From Neoarius graeffei (lineage: Eukaryota; Chordata; Actinopteri; Siluriformes; Ariidae), in the NCBI RefSeq assembly GCF_027579695.1, contig NC_083572.1:15686915-15750914 (forward strand): 64,000 bases of DNA, read 5' to 3'. How positions within the stretch are numbered: the first letter of the stretch is position 1; each line of letters begins with the position of its first letter. This document shows, one piece after another, positions 10,765 to 22,636 of the stretch. The translations under genes were made by a program, and so were the position numbers. Under the pieces are notes generated by a model. The model did no database searches, was not told the DNA's origin, and saw nothing but the letters and a program-made list of their open reading frames with translations.

Positions 10765-11530
10765 ACTGGAGTATTTCATTAAACTGTCATCATGGTAATC
10801 GATTACAAATTAAACATGACCTGGACAGGACTTTTCTCTTCTGGAAGTGTAAAAGTGGTGCAATATATATTTACTCAGTCAAGGTTGAGAAATACTGGAG
10901 TCTGAATTGGTTTCTCAGTCCATTGCACTCGAAAGCACAATTCCAAAAAATATGAACCTCTATAAACCCCCATTCATATCCTAATAAACTGTAACATGTT
11001 GGTTACCATGTTATGGTCAGTAGTATCTCATTTCCCTTGAGACTTCCTTGTGTTGTGAAAAGGATATACTCGTCGGCCGCTTCCCAATCAAAAAGGGGCT
11101 AGAACATAAACCCTGGTGTCCTTTGTTCTGGTGCCACAGAGGACAAGAGCAGAGGAATATATAAATACAAACTAGCTGATTAGAATGGTAAGCAGGACGC
11201 CCCTGAACTGGGCAGCTCATCGAAATTCTGAACAGGACATTTTTGATGTTCCAGCCCAGTGGTCTTTTCCCAGTTTTCAACAAGTCCCGTTCCCTCCCCT
11301 TCCCCTGGCGTCCAGTAACAGTAAATATATTGCTCTCGCATACTACCCATGAGTAACGGATCACGTCAGAATGTTAAAAATTCTCAAAAATGTGCTGATT
11401 TATGCTGTCATCTTCAACCCTGCAGCCACTCGTCTACCGTCTAGATGTCAAGATCAATCTGAGAAACTATTCTCCTGAGGAGTACAATGCAACAGGAAAG
11501 AAAAGGAAGAAGAGTCTGTGAATATCTAGC
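10765..11530. other. Unassigned intronic sequence
   Basis: No repeat family, coding exon or RNA gene recognised. Confidence 0.4.
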
Positions 11531-11712
11531 ATTATTCTATCCACATTCACTGGATATGAGCAATCGCGTGCTCTGATTGGCTACTCTACTACTAGGATAT
11601 CAGCTCATATACTGTAAGTAGAGAAAAACAAAATGGCGGAGCGCGTTGCTGAAACAACCAAAAATCCTCCCAAAAAAAGCAACAAAATATGGAATAAAAG
11701 TATTTGATGGTA

Positions 11713-13250
11713 CAACCCCAATTCCAAAAAAGGTGAGACACTGTGTAAAACATAAATAATAACAGAATGTGAAGATCTGAAAGACATGGGAAACCTACAT
11801 TTCATTGAAAATAGTATAAAGACAATATATCAAAAGTTGAAACTGAGAAATGTTGTTGTTTCTTGAAAAATATGCTCATTTTGAATTTGATGTCAGCAAC
11901 ATATTTCAAAAAAGCTGGGACGGGGCAACAAAAGACTGACAAAATTGTGTCATGCTAAAAAAACTAATTTGGTTAACTGGCAACAGGTCAGTAACATGAT
12001 TGGGTATAAAAAGTGCATCTCAGAGAGACTCAGTCTCTCAGAAATAAAGATGGGGAGGGGTTCACTGCTCTGTGAAAGACTGCGTGGGCAAACAGTGCAA
12101 CAATTTAAGAATAATGTTCCTCAGTGTAAAATTGCAAAGAGGATCACATCATCTATGGTACATAATATCATTGAAAGGTTGAGAGAATCTGGAGAAATCT
12201 CTGTATGCAAGAGACAAGGCTGAAAACTGACATTGGATGCCTGTGATCTTCAGGCCCTCAGGTGACACTGCATTAAAAGCAGACACGTGTCTGTAGTGGA
12301 AATCACTGTATGGGCTCAGGAACACTTCAGAAAACCATCGTCTGTGAAAACAGTTCATTACTGCATCCACAAATGCAAGTTAAAACCATATATACACAAT
12401 ATCCAGAAACACTGCCACCTTCTCTGGGCCCGAGCTCTTTTATGATTGACTGAAGCAAAATGGAAAATTGTCCCGAGGTTTGACGAATCAAAATTAGAAA
12501 TTATTTTTAGAAATCCTAGACATCGTGTCCTCCAGGCTAAAGAGGAGAGGGACCATCTGGCTTGTTATCAGTGCACAGTTCAAAGGCCAGCATCTGTGAT
12601 AGTATGAAGGTGCATTAGTGCACATGACATGGGTAGCTTGTACATCTGGGAAGGTTTCATTAATGCTGAATGATATATACATGTTTCAAAGCAATATGCT
12701 GCCATTCAGACAAAATCTTTTTCGGGGAAGGCCTTCCTTCTTTCGGCAAGACAATGCCAAACTGTTTTCTGCACATATTAAAACTGCATGGCTCCGTAGT
12801 AAGAGTCCAGGTGCTAAACTGGCCTGCCTGCAGTCCAGATCTGTCTCCCATTTAAAACATTTGGCACAACATGATGAGCAACAAAGGAGACCCCAAATTT
12901 GAGCAACTGAAACTGTATATCAGGCAAGAATGGGACATTTGTCTTTCAAAACTACAGCAGTTGGTCTCCTCAGTTCCCAAATGTTTACAGAGTGTTGTTA
13001 AAAGTAGAGGTGATGCAACACAGTGGTAAACATAGCCCTGTCCCAGTTTTTTTGAAATGTGTTGCTGGTATTAAATTCAAAATAAGCATATATTTTTCAA
13101 AAAACAATAACATTTCTCAGTTCCAACATCTGATATGTTGTCTTTGTACTATTTTCAGTGAAATAAAGGATTTCCGTGATTTGCAACTTATCGCATTCTG
13201 TTTTTATTTACAGCTTACACAATGTCCCAACTTTTTTGAAATTGGGGTTG
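11713..13250 (+). mobile_element. Tc1-like transposon
   Basis: Ends CAACCCCAATTCCAAAAAAG and complement, flanked by TA (11711-11712, 13251-13252). The copy at 54186-54706 shows the empty site as GATGGTAAGAA, proving insertion at a TA. Confidence 0.88.
12050..13026 (+). pseudogene. Tc1 transposase relic
   Basis: The N-terminal helix-turn-helix region is readable (VPQCKIAKRITSSMVHNIIE). Later frames carry ACSPDLSPI, the region of the last catalytic residue, and a C-terminal KSRGDATQW. Several stops and frameshifts separate them. Confidence 0.7.
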
Positions 13251-13275
13251 TAAGAATGTACCTTTTTTATTTTTC

Positions 13276-13318
<43 letters not shown>

Positions 13319-13568
13319 GCATTTTTCACAAATTGCTACTGTCATTTCGCCGGTTTGTTTACGTTCTCAGCGTAAATGATTTTGTCGGACGTTTTGTATC
13401 AAGTTTTTATTTATCGAATTTGCAAAAAATAACAATAAAAATGCTCCGTTTCTCAAAATCCAGTGACTGTGGATAGAATCATGGCGTACATGGCTTATAG
13501 CCAACTTGGTGCTACATGCCTCGTCGGCTATCAGCTCATGTACCGCTCAATTTCGTGGAATAACTTAA

Positions 13569-13920
13569 TTATGATCAGTTTATCATCAGACTCCACTTGG
13601 ACTTGGTTTTAAGTGTCCAAGACAATTTCAAAGACTCTTTTTTTTTTTCACTTTTCCAATCAGCATCATTTCTACTGAATGTATCTTCTCAGCACATGGA
13701 CTCTCGTGACCTTCATTGCACATGTATCAAAATGAACAAGGAAAGGACTGGAACAGCAGCTTGCCAAGGATCCGACATTGTATAAACATGATAAGGATAC
13801 CTTACTTTGAGATAATACACAACGAGTTTAATTAGAACTAAAGGAATACTCTTGCTAAATGCTCTTGTTGTTGTTGTTGTTGTTGTTTTTTCATTGCAAC
13901 TCATTACAGTATAACTCTAC
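13569..13920. other. Unassigned sequence
   Basis: No coding signal. A (GTT)n tract lies at 13866-13888. Confidence 0.35.
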
Positions 13921-14550
13921 CAGGCTTGTAGTACTCGAGTCCGACTTGTGCCCGAATTTTAAGGACTCATGGCTTGACTTGGACTTCAGCACTGATGACT
14001 CAGACTTGGACTCGGACTCGTGCATTAACTGCATTCGGACTCGTAAATTGGAGACGAGGACTGCGATTTTTTCTTTATTTTTTGTAACATGCCATAATAA
14101 TCTGGCATAAGATATCTATATCTACATTAATTTTATACTAATTTCGTGCAAGAGAATGCACACTCACCTGTTCATACGTCATGTTCAGGAACAAACTAAC
14201 GTTAATGGCGCTAAAATGCCTAGAGAGAACGCCCTTAGGATTGTCCGCTTTGCTTATACAGACTTCTCGTGTAGTGGGGAAAAAATGCACTGTTATGTGA
14301 TCCATATCTAGAAGAACTATCGAGCAGACAATGGGGGATGACCTCGAACTTCAATCGTCATTTGGCAAGACTCCACCCAGAGAAGGAAGTGGCACGTTAT
14401 GTTCATTGCCCTGTTGATAGCGGGGCTTGTGTCGGACTCATCTTGGATCAGTAGTGGACTTGACTCGAAATTTTCTTTAATGACTTGGACTTGAACACTG
14501 GGGACTCGAGACCGGACTTGGACTCGAGGTTTAGTGACTCGACTACAACA
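13921..14550. mobile_element. hAT family 'CAGGCTTGTAG', copy 1 (no LTR)
   Basis: Left end CAGGCTTGTAGTACTCG and right end GACTCGACTACAACA match the family also at 35298, 48886 and 62911. The interior (about 14220-14450) is the BED-finger coding region seen more cleanly in copy 4, here frameshifted. The right terminus is worn and no 8-bp duplication is evident. Confidence 0.65.
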
Positions 14551-14559
14551 ATTCAGAGA

Positions 14560-15392
14560 AAATTTCTTTCAAGAAAATCAGTCCTTTCTGTGTCTGTAAC
14601 TCCAGAATTGCTTGAGATGATCTTACAATATTTTTAATCAAATGTACTTTAATTGATTTCACGTCTTAAACACAAAGATGTCAAGTTTCATAACCTTTTC
14701 TACCTGTGTTTAGCAAGGGTGCCAATACTTATGGAGATGACAGTAGCCTTGCACTTTACCACAAGATAAAATGAGAACTGGCTGTCTCATTACACAAACA
14801 GAGCTTACAAAAACTGGACTGACAGAAAATTGAAGTACTGAATAAAAAGCACAATCGGAATCATTTTGTGGCAAAAGTTAGTGAACCCTCAGTGGACTGG
14901 AGAAGTTTTATTCACTTCACTTTGACTGACAGGTGCCAAGACAAAGTTGGAAACTCGAACCTGGGATTATGGATGAGTGCTGTTCTTTTTCTATCATCAT
15001 ATCCGTCTTATCATCTACTGGGTCCTTGTCCAAGCCTCTCAGCCTGTTCTGAATCTTTAATAAGCTTCTCTATTGATATTTCGAGAGCGCTGAAAAACTC
15101 AATAAACACAAACACCTCGTTCATACATTTATATTGATTTGAGAAGCTGATAACACATGCACGCCTAGTGCCCGTGGGCGAGATGGGTTTCAGAAAAACT
15201 AAAATGCCTCAGCAAAAAGACGTCCACCCTGGGAATGTGCGTTCTGTCTAATTCTGATATCTGCGCATCTGTAAGAGTTAATGGACCTTAATCTGTTTTC
15301 CACGTGGAAGAAAAAAAAGGCCTTTGATCAATGTCAGTGTTTCATAGGAAATCTGTTCTTACAGCAATTAAAACATTCTCAGATCTTCAGCA
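14560..15392. other. Unassigned intronic sequence
   Basis: No coding exon, RNA gene or named repeat recognised. Confidence 0.35.
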
Positions 15393-16453
15393 AATGGAAG
15401 GGCACTTGAGAGTGCATACCTCTGCAATGCCACATATTACATATCAAAATCAAAATCACTTGAACCTAAGATAATACTGAAGCTGGACACCAAATTTCAT
15501 CAAAATCTGTTCACTGCTTTTTGAGTTACGTTGGGAACAGAAAAAAATTAAAATAAAAAACTAGATAGAACTCGACGCCAACGGCGTCAATGGGGATGCC
15601 GCCGCCCGGTAGACTACACGCCTTATTAAGTTGTGATCTGGGGATGGACATTTGACCTCACAGTAATCTTGACCTGGTGAAATTACTTGTATCAGCCTTG
15701 GAGATATTGTGTTCACAAGGTTTCCGGACAGACATTTGACCTCACAGTGACCTTGACCTTAGACCTTTTGATCTCAAAATCTAATTAGTTCATGTTTGTC
15801 CCAAAGCGCACAAACGGTGAAAGTTTGGTGAAATTCCTTTCATTAGCCTTTGAGATATCGTGTTCACAAGGTTTCGGGACGGACGCATGCACGGACGCAC
15901 GCACGGACGCACGCACGGACAGATGGACAACCCGAAAACATAATGCCTCCTGCACCTTACGGTGGCGGAGGCATATAAATCCTGGACCTGCATACATATC
16001 CGGATTGGCATCAAAATCGAATCAATTGTTCCTTGGTCCATGGCTCACCTTTCTACCACATTTCATCCAAATCTGTTCACTACTTTTTGAGTTACGTTTG
16101 GAACAAACAAAAAATCCTGGATCTGCATACATATCTGGATCCTGGATCTGCATACATATCCGGATTTACATCAAAATCTAATTAATTGTTCCTTGGCCCA
16201 TGGCTCACCTTTCCACCAAATTTCATCCAAACCTGTTCACTACTTTTTGAATTACACTGGGAACAGAAAAAAAAATCCTGGATCCGCATACAAATCTGGA
16301 TTTGCATCAAAATTTAATGAATTTTTCTTTGGCCCATGACCCACCTTTCCACCAAACGTCATCAAAATCTGCTCCCTACTTTTTGAGTTACACTAGGGAA
16401 CAGGCACACTAACAGAGGTGAAAACAACCTCCTCCAACAAATTTGGTGGAGGT
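15393..16453 (-). mobile_element. Helentron-type element, outer
   Basis: Minus orientation. The 5' end ACCTCCACCAAATTTG with GGAGGTTGTTTTC is at 16453, related to the ACCTCCGCC family. A GCACT-TGAG-AGTGC hairpin lies near the 3' end at 15402-15416. Inside, a unit of about 120 bases (CATACATATCCGGATT ... CACTACTTTTTGAGTTAC) repeats three to four times. A second element is inserted at 15561-15976. Confidence 0.55.
15561..15976 (-). mobile_element. Helentron-type element, nested
   Basis: Minus orientation. 5' ATGCCTCCGCCACC; 3' hairpin GACGCC-GTT-GGCGTC, then GAGTTCTAT and CTAG at 15561. The subterminal GGCGGCGGCAT complements the 5' end at 10 of 11 positions. AA flanks both sides (TT target). 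A short tandem ACGGACGCACGC run lies at 15890-15921. Confidence 0.7.
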
Positions 16454-17715
16454 AAAACTATGTATACAGAATTGACAAGAAGAATGTCATTAATACAATA
16501 CAACAGGTCATGCTGTTATCAGAAAATAATCAAAGACAGGCTGGTGTGATGCACCTCAACATGAAGTGGAGTTACTGTTACTAACTCATTGATTCCTTTT
16601 ATACCACATCAATTTGCGAACAATACCATTTTTAATCATGAAGGAACAACTGATAAACCAAATGATCAACACATGACGTAGTACGTCCTGAAGACTTTCC
16701 CATGGAGGAAAACATCAACTAACTGCTTTATCTGTGAATTCAAAGTACTGACACTGGAGACTCCTAAATGTTCAAGAAAACTCTTCAAGAAAACCTCCCC
16801 ATATCACTGATCGGACATTTTTCCCTTGTTAAACAAGAAGTGTATTAATATAAACCTGGGATTTGCCTGGGTCAGAGTCAGAACTGCTCTTATAGAAAAC
16901 GAATCAACGCTTTCTGACCAACAGCATAAAAAGTAGAAAGTAGAAAAAGACTTTGCAATTCAGAGTTTGAGTAAAACTTCTCAGTTAAGTGTGATTCACA
17001 CCCTGGAGTTCGATCCCAGCTTGTTACTTTGGGATCCATCCAATAAATTAGGGAGTCAGCAGATTGTGAAAAGTTTGGACATATGAAGATACTTACAAAC
17101 AGATGTGACACCCAGACAGATGTGACACTCATGCCAAGGTTTCTTTCAGCCACTTTAATAGGAACTTGTTCTTGATTCTAAGATTCCTGTTCTTGGCTGG
17201 CAGGACTGGAACCCAGTGTGGTCTTCTGCTGCTGCATGCTGAGATGCTTTTCTGCTCACCACGGTTGTAAAGAGTAGCTATGAGTTACTATATCCTATCC
17301 TCTCTTATCAACAAGACGTTTGTTTCCACCCACAGAACTGTCGCTCGCTCATTCGGTGTTTTTTGTTTTTCGCACCATTCTGCACTGCAAAAAATGGCCT
17401 TTCAAAAATAAGAAATAAAAGATTAAAACAAAGCATATTTGCTTGAATCAGGTGAAAAAAAATCTGCCAGTGGAACTAGTCAAATTTGACTTGGTAAGAT
17501 TTCTTAAAGTAAGATGAAAAATCTAACCTGTTTTTAGATGAAATAATTCCAAAATTAAAAATAAAATATTATTGAATTCTACAACTAAGCATTGCTAGCT
17601 TAAAAGATTCTCCTTTTGTGACCTGTAATTAGTAAAATACTCTAGATATGAGACCAGAGACTATCTTGAATCAAGTTGACGACACGTGTAGCATTGCAAC
17701 AAGTTTATTTTTTTT
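16454..17715. other. Unassigned intronic sequence
   Basis: No repeat or coding signal recognised over about 1.2 kb. Confidence 0.35.
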
Positions 17716-17728
17716 CCCATTTCAACAT

Positions 17729-18102
17729 CTCATCTCATCATCTCTAGCCGCTTTATCCTATTCTACAGGGTCGCAGGCAAGCTGGAGCCTATCCCAGCTG
17801 ACTACGGGCGAAAGGCGGGGTACACCCTGGACAAGTCGCCAGGTCATCATAGGGCTGACACATAGACACAGACAACCATTCACACTCACATTCACACCTA
17901 CGGTCAATTTAGAGTCACCAGTTAACCTAACCTGCATGTCTCTGGACTGTGGGGGAAACCGGAGCACCCAGAGGAAACCCGCGCGGACACGGGGAGAACA
18001 TGCAAACTCCGCACAGAAAGGCCCTCGCCGGCCACAGGGCTCGAACCCAGACGCTTCTTACTGTGAGGCGACAGTGCTAACCACTACACCACCGTGCCGC
18101 CC
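17729..18102 (-). mobile_element. Mermaid-type SINE
   Basis: Minus-orientation full copy flanked by CCCATTTCAACAT (17716-17728, 18103-18115). Confidence 0.9.
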
Positions 18103-18115
18103 CCCATTTCAACAT

Positions 18116-19093
18116 TCAAACATTAAAACATCTCTTAAGATTCCACTTCCCCAGGACCTCAGGCACCAAAAAAATAATAATAATAAAAAAAAAAGTCTAC
18201 ACATTTTGACTTACAGTGCTTACACAACGCCAAAGCAACCGTGCATTTTGGGGGCACTGACTATTCATGTGTACGAGGGGTTTACAAGATCAGGCACAAA
18301 AAACAAACAAACAAAAAAAACAAAAAAACACTGAACTTAACTCATAGCATTCCAAAAAGACCTTACTAAAACGCTCTCCACTCACTCACAGCCTTTTTGA
18401 AGGCACTTGTCTGGTCTAGAGTATGTACCGTACAGCATCTAGAAGGACCTCACTCTGAATGACTTAGAAAACAGTCGCAGTAAACTTAGGATATGTAAGG
18501 TGGAGTTGAATTGCAATGAAAGATTCAAAGATTTCAGTAAAGTTCATTTATTCCCAAAACAAGCGTTTTTGGGTTTTTTTTAAACAAGATGAACCGCATT
18601 TGACAAATATCCAAAATGTACTTACTTGTTTTAAAAAAAAACTTGTTTTATTTTCAAAGGTGCTCCAAATAAGACTTTTTCAAGACATTTTGTCTATACA
18701 AGATTTTCAAGATGGACTGTCTAAAAACTAGCCTTTCTAGCTAAATGAGGTTTTGCTTGTTGGGCAATTACTGTATGTCTTATAATAAGGGTGGCTAGAT
18801 GTTTTGACTTGAAAATAGACAAATAAACTTCCTAAGATTTTTATTTTTTGCAGTGAGATCAGCAGTTTCTGAAATACTCAAACCGGTCCATCTGGCTCAA
18901 ACCGACACCCATGCGACAGCGAAAGAAAGTCACACTTTGAGATCGCAGTAATTTTTTTTTTCCCATTCTGATGATTGAAGTGAACATTAACTGAAGCACT
19001 TGATTTGTATCTGCATGATTTGACGCATTGTACTGCTGTCAAGGGATTGGCTGATTAGAGAACTGCATGAAACAGCAGGTGGATGGGTGTTCC
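18116..19093. other. Unassigned intronic sequence
   Basis: A/T-rich, with several A-runs (18170-18330). Nothing coding seen. Confidence 0.35.
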
Positions 19094-19096
19094 TAA

Positions 19097-19814
19097 GGCC
19101 AAGTTTACATTAGACCGTATCTGTCTCGTTTTCTTCGCGGATGCACTGTCCGTTTACATTAAAACGCCTGGAAACGCCGGGAAACGGGAATCTGCCAGGG
19201 TCCACGTATTCAATCCAGATTGTGTCTGGTCCGGTGCTGTGTAAACATTGAGAATACGCAGATACGCGGATACGCTGTGCTGAGCTCTAGCTGGCGTCGT
19301 CATTGGACAACGTCACTGTGACATCCACCTTCCTGATTCACTGGCGTTGGTCATGTGACGAGACTGCTGAAAAACGGCGCGGACTTTCGCCTTGTATCAC
19401 CTTTCATTAAAGAGTATAAAAGTATGAAAATACTGCAAATACTGATGCAAATACTGCCCATTGTGTAGTTATGATTGTCTTTAGGCTTGCCATCCTTCTA
19501 CTTGCAAGTGGTAAGTGACTTGCGCACAGCGGCTCAGTCCCGAATCACTGCTCGTGCACTTCACTCGCGCGCTCTGTGAGCTGCGCAGGGCCGGAGTGCG
19601 CACCCTCCAGAGGGCACTCGCTGTTCAGGGCGGAGTGATTTGGAGCGCAGCCGCTGAGGAGGAAGCGATGAGCCGCACTGACACATTTCAACTTACGTGC
19701 CGAATTAGTCATGTGATTAGCGTATCCGTGTATTGGCGTTGCTGTGTGTACGCTAATCGTTTTTAAAAACGTTAATCTGATGATCCGCTGATATGGTCTA
19801 ATGTAAACCCCACT
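19097..19814. mobile_element. MITE, family 1 copy B
   Basis: Close relative of 7346-8036. Ends GGCCAAGTTTACATTAG and CTAATGTAAACCCCACT, flanked by TAA (19094-19096, 19815-19817). The TWA target supports PIF/Harbinger-type ancestry. Confidence 0.7.
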
Positions 19815-19817
19815 TAA

Positions 19818-20274
19818 TGAAGTCGCTGGTGAATGGAATCTCATCACATTGTTCACCAGGCTAGTGTGAAAACCACTTGCAGACAAAAAATGTCCTTCTG
19901 ATATTCAATTCTCATTACGGTTTCATAAATCGTGATAATTGTTAGGTTGTTCAACTAAAATATCTATTTTTTTCAGTCTCGGATCAAAGCTGAACCTCTG
20001 CTCAAAACGCATAATTCAATCACTTCATCTATTAACTTATCATTTGTGATGAAACCTATAGATCAGTTTCTGTCCTCCGTGTCGCTTTGACCTGAAACAA
20101 AGTCCATTTCTGTCCAATCTGCCTAATAGAGTGATTAATCATAATGGACTTCCCCCTTGAAGTATATTACAACCTCAGGAAAAAAAATGTACAAAGTGCA
20201 GACATTTTTACATTGATTTTTTTTTAAATGAATCTAGATTAAACCACTGACCTTTTATCTACATATCTTAGAAA
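19818..20274. other. Unassigned intronic sequence
   Basis: No features recognised. Confidence 0.3.
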
Positions 20275-20392
20275 TACAGTACTGTGCAAAAGCCTTGGGC
20301 GTATGTAAAGAAATGCTGTGGACCAAAAATGGCTTCAAAATAATGAAATGAAATGTTTCAGTATTAAAAAAATACTATAATACTATACATAT

Positions 20393-21522
20393 TTTTTCTC
20401 TCCGTGCTTCCACGGAAGGCGGTCGCATTTTCTGCTCTCCCTCTCCCTCCTTTTTTTTCCTGCTTGTGCTTCTGTGTCTTGTCTCGTCTGCTGTACTTTT
20501 TGAAGAGACTCTCCCTGCATTACTTTCTAAACTAAAAAAGCATGGAATTGGTAAACTGGTCTCCTAACAAAATTGACACAGTTTTCTCGACGAGAAGCCT
20601 GGGTTCGGGGGAACCCGCCTGTCTTGCCGGAACGTTTGCGGCTGGTTACACGATGGATGCGTGGGAGCGGTGGCAGGTCGTGTGCCTGGCGATTCTTTCT
20701 GTGGAGGACATTGAAGATATCTACCTATTCGGAACCATGATTACAGGACTTTTGCTGATTGGATTAGGCATTGCCCTGGTATATCGAGGAAATCAGACAA
20801 CGGTGACAGCTGTTCAAAGCCCCACAAAGCTGCCCGATATGATTGGAGTGGTGGGCAAAGCTGTCGGCACTCAGACTGTGGATATTCAGAACTTGAACCA
20901 CAATATGGTTGTTATCTTGGAGAAGCTTTCGGCTTTGCAAGGAATACGTTTTTCAGAGATCAATTTGAATTTGAATAGAATGGACGGAATGGACAGATAT
21001 GGATGAGTGGTGTGGACGTGCAAAGACTGCGTCTGGAAAAACCAAACAATTCATATCTTATCAACATTCGGCTCCCTGAGACAGCACCAGCCTCGGTTTA
21101 GGCCGTTGCTGAGGCAACATTTCCCCCTGAAGGTCACTGCCGGGAGACACTCTCATTCCTCGCATTCTTTCTCTAACTTTCCGTGGTCGCCATTTTTACC
21201 CCTAGTGTGACAAGTGGGTGCGTGACCAGCGCCTTCATGGCTGCAGGAGCAGACGGTTGCTTGCTTGCGCTGGATTACCTCTTCCCCTCCCCCCCTTACC
21301 CCCTACCCCTCATTCCCCCCCTCAAGTCCTGTGTTTAAAGTGTACTTGTGTTATTGTGTGCTTATGTGCAAAGGTTTTTTTAAATGTTCCCACACTGTAC
21401 TCCTGACAGGAGCATAGTGGGGGGGTGTTCTTTTTTTCCTTATCTTTGGCGGCTAATTACGTATTGACGGCTAATTTCGCTGGTACATGTGACTAGTGAC
21501 AATAAAGGGCATCATCATATCA
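20393..21522 (+). mobile_element. Retroposon-like unit carrying one ORF
   Basis: About 1.13 kb, absent from copies B and C of the host element. The 5' end is pyrimidine-rich (TCTCTCC, CCCTCTCCCTCC) and leads into the ORF at 20542. The 3' end reads GTGACAATAAAGGGCATCATCATATC, with an AATAAA signal and a short ATC-rich tail like a retroposed transcript. No reverse transcriptase, LTR or terminal inverted repeat is visible. The exact target duplication is not clear. Confidence 0.5.
20542..21006 (+). CDS. Unrecognised 154-residue membrane protein ORF in the retroposon-like unit
   Basis: An intact ORF with ATG at 20542. It opens WSPNKIDTVFSTRSLGSGEP, has a single hydrophobic segment at residues 61-81 (YLFGTMITGLLLIGLGIALVY) after an acidic stretch (VEDIEDI), then a polar tail with leucine/isoleucine spacing (residues 112-146) that could form a coiled coil. 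I do not recognise the function. The opening resembles a short protein that I believe recurs in fish genomes, but I cannot verify that. It is not RT, transposase or gag by eye. Confidence 0.5.
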   Translation: MELVNWSPNKIDTVFSTRSLGSGEPACLAGTFAAGYTMDAWERWQVVCLAILSVEDIEDIYLFGTMITGLLLIGLGIALVYRGNQTTVTAVQSPTKLPDMIGVVGKAVGTQTVDIQNLNHNMVVILEKLSALQGIRFSEINLNLNRMDGMDRYG

Positions 21523-21635
21523 TAAACAGTAATCAGTAAGCCATAATAAATGAAACAAAGTCAATATTTGGTGTGAGACAACCCTTTGCTTTAAAAAAAA
21601 TAGTAGTCTCAGGTACTATGAGTGCAGTTTTATAA

Positions 21636-22272
21636 TGCTTGGTTCACATATTGGCGTTTCAGCCTTGCGTATGTACGGCATATCAGGATACGTGGCAGTA
21701 AGAAAGGAACGTCACAGCATCGCCAGCTTATGTAGCTAATACTCTAGGATGCGTAACACAATCTTAAGTCCGCACTTAAAAATCCGTAGCATATATGTCA
21801 CGTGTACACCGTAAAAACAAAAGCTACGCAGCAGTGACGCGGCGGGAACATTGCTTGAACACCTTTAGTGTCTGATGAAGGCGGTTCCGGGGCTGGCTGG
21901 GTGGATGCGGCTGATGCCTTCCCTCTTCCTTTGCCCTTCTTGGGTCCTGACTTCTTCGCTGGCATGATGCTTTCTTGACTGTGACGAATGACAACGAACG
22001 CAGCATGGGGCCCCCTTTTATACCCACCTGTGAACGCCGCAGATATGCAGCAGCAACGTCACACGTTGACAACGCATCATACGCCACAGTACACCATAAC
22101 TTTACATCCCTTGAACCCCATACAAACCCCAGATACGCCATAGGAATGCCACAGGAACGTCACACATACGGTACGCTGTGTACGTCACAGGACTTTAATT
22201 TCAGACAAAATTCTTGCCGTTTGACCCACACGCTGCTTACGTGGCAAGATACGAGACAGTGTGATAGCAGCC
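21636..22272. mobile_element. MITE with TAA target
   Basis: Inserted in copy A of the CAGTACTG element. The empty site in copies B and C reads CTTAT, and the copy is flanked by TAA (21633-21635, 22273-22275). Ends TGCTTGGTTCACAT and complement of GGCTGCTATCACAC are imperfect inverted repeats. PIF/Harbinger-like by target only. Confidence 0.55.
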
Positions 22273-22636
22273 TAAGGAAATGAGCTGTAGGTTTTACTGA
22301 GCATCGTGCAGAACCAGCCGTAGTTCTTGTTCTGGACACTTTGTCACACTTGCTTTGTAATTTTGCACCAAAACCAAGTAGCCTTCATTATGTTTTCTTT
22401 TTTAATCTGAAAAGTCTTCTCTTATGTAATATGCATGCTCAGATGCAAACTTTTTTTTTTCCTGTAACATTTAATTTTGTGCTGGGAAACATACTAAATG
22501 TTCTTGTACTGACGCGATAATGTAGAAGTCATAAAATAGAAATCTATAAAGTTTGTATGAAAAAAAATAGGGTGCTGAAGACTTTTACACAGTACTGTAT
22601 GTGTATGTGATTGATCTTGGACTGCATAATCTTTTT

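Larger units (their letters stand above)
11531..13568. repeat. Interspersed repeat, copy A, split by a Tc1 element
   Basis: Both halves match the uninterrupted copy at 54186-54706 in opposite orientation: 'CCACATTCACTGGAT', 'GAGCAATCGC' and 'AAAATGGCGGAGCG' at one end, 'GTGGAATAACT' at the other. An (AAT)n tract sits at 13276-13318. The family is not identified. Confidence 0.6.
20277..22597 (-). mobile_element. CAGTACTG-end element, copy A, carrying two insertions
   Basis: Ends CAGTACTGTGCAAAAG and complement at TA targets (20275-20276, 22598-22599), typical of Tc1/mariner non-autonomous elements. Copies B (54718-55311) and C (62192-62770) lack the two inserts at 20393-21522 and 21636-22272 and show the empty sites. 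No transposase seen. Confidence 0.7.

Noticed and set aside
15785..16181. Overlapping frames of 70-129 codons on both strands
   Set aside because: They fall in Helentron-type repeat units and lack any domain or codon bias.
17648..18334. A 228-codon plus-strand frame
   Set aside because: It is a SINE read antisense plus A-rich flanks.
21007..21406. Two short frames after the 154-codon ORF
   Set aside because: They lie in the 3' untranslated part of the same unit and show no domain.
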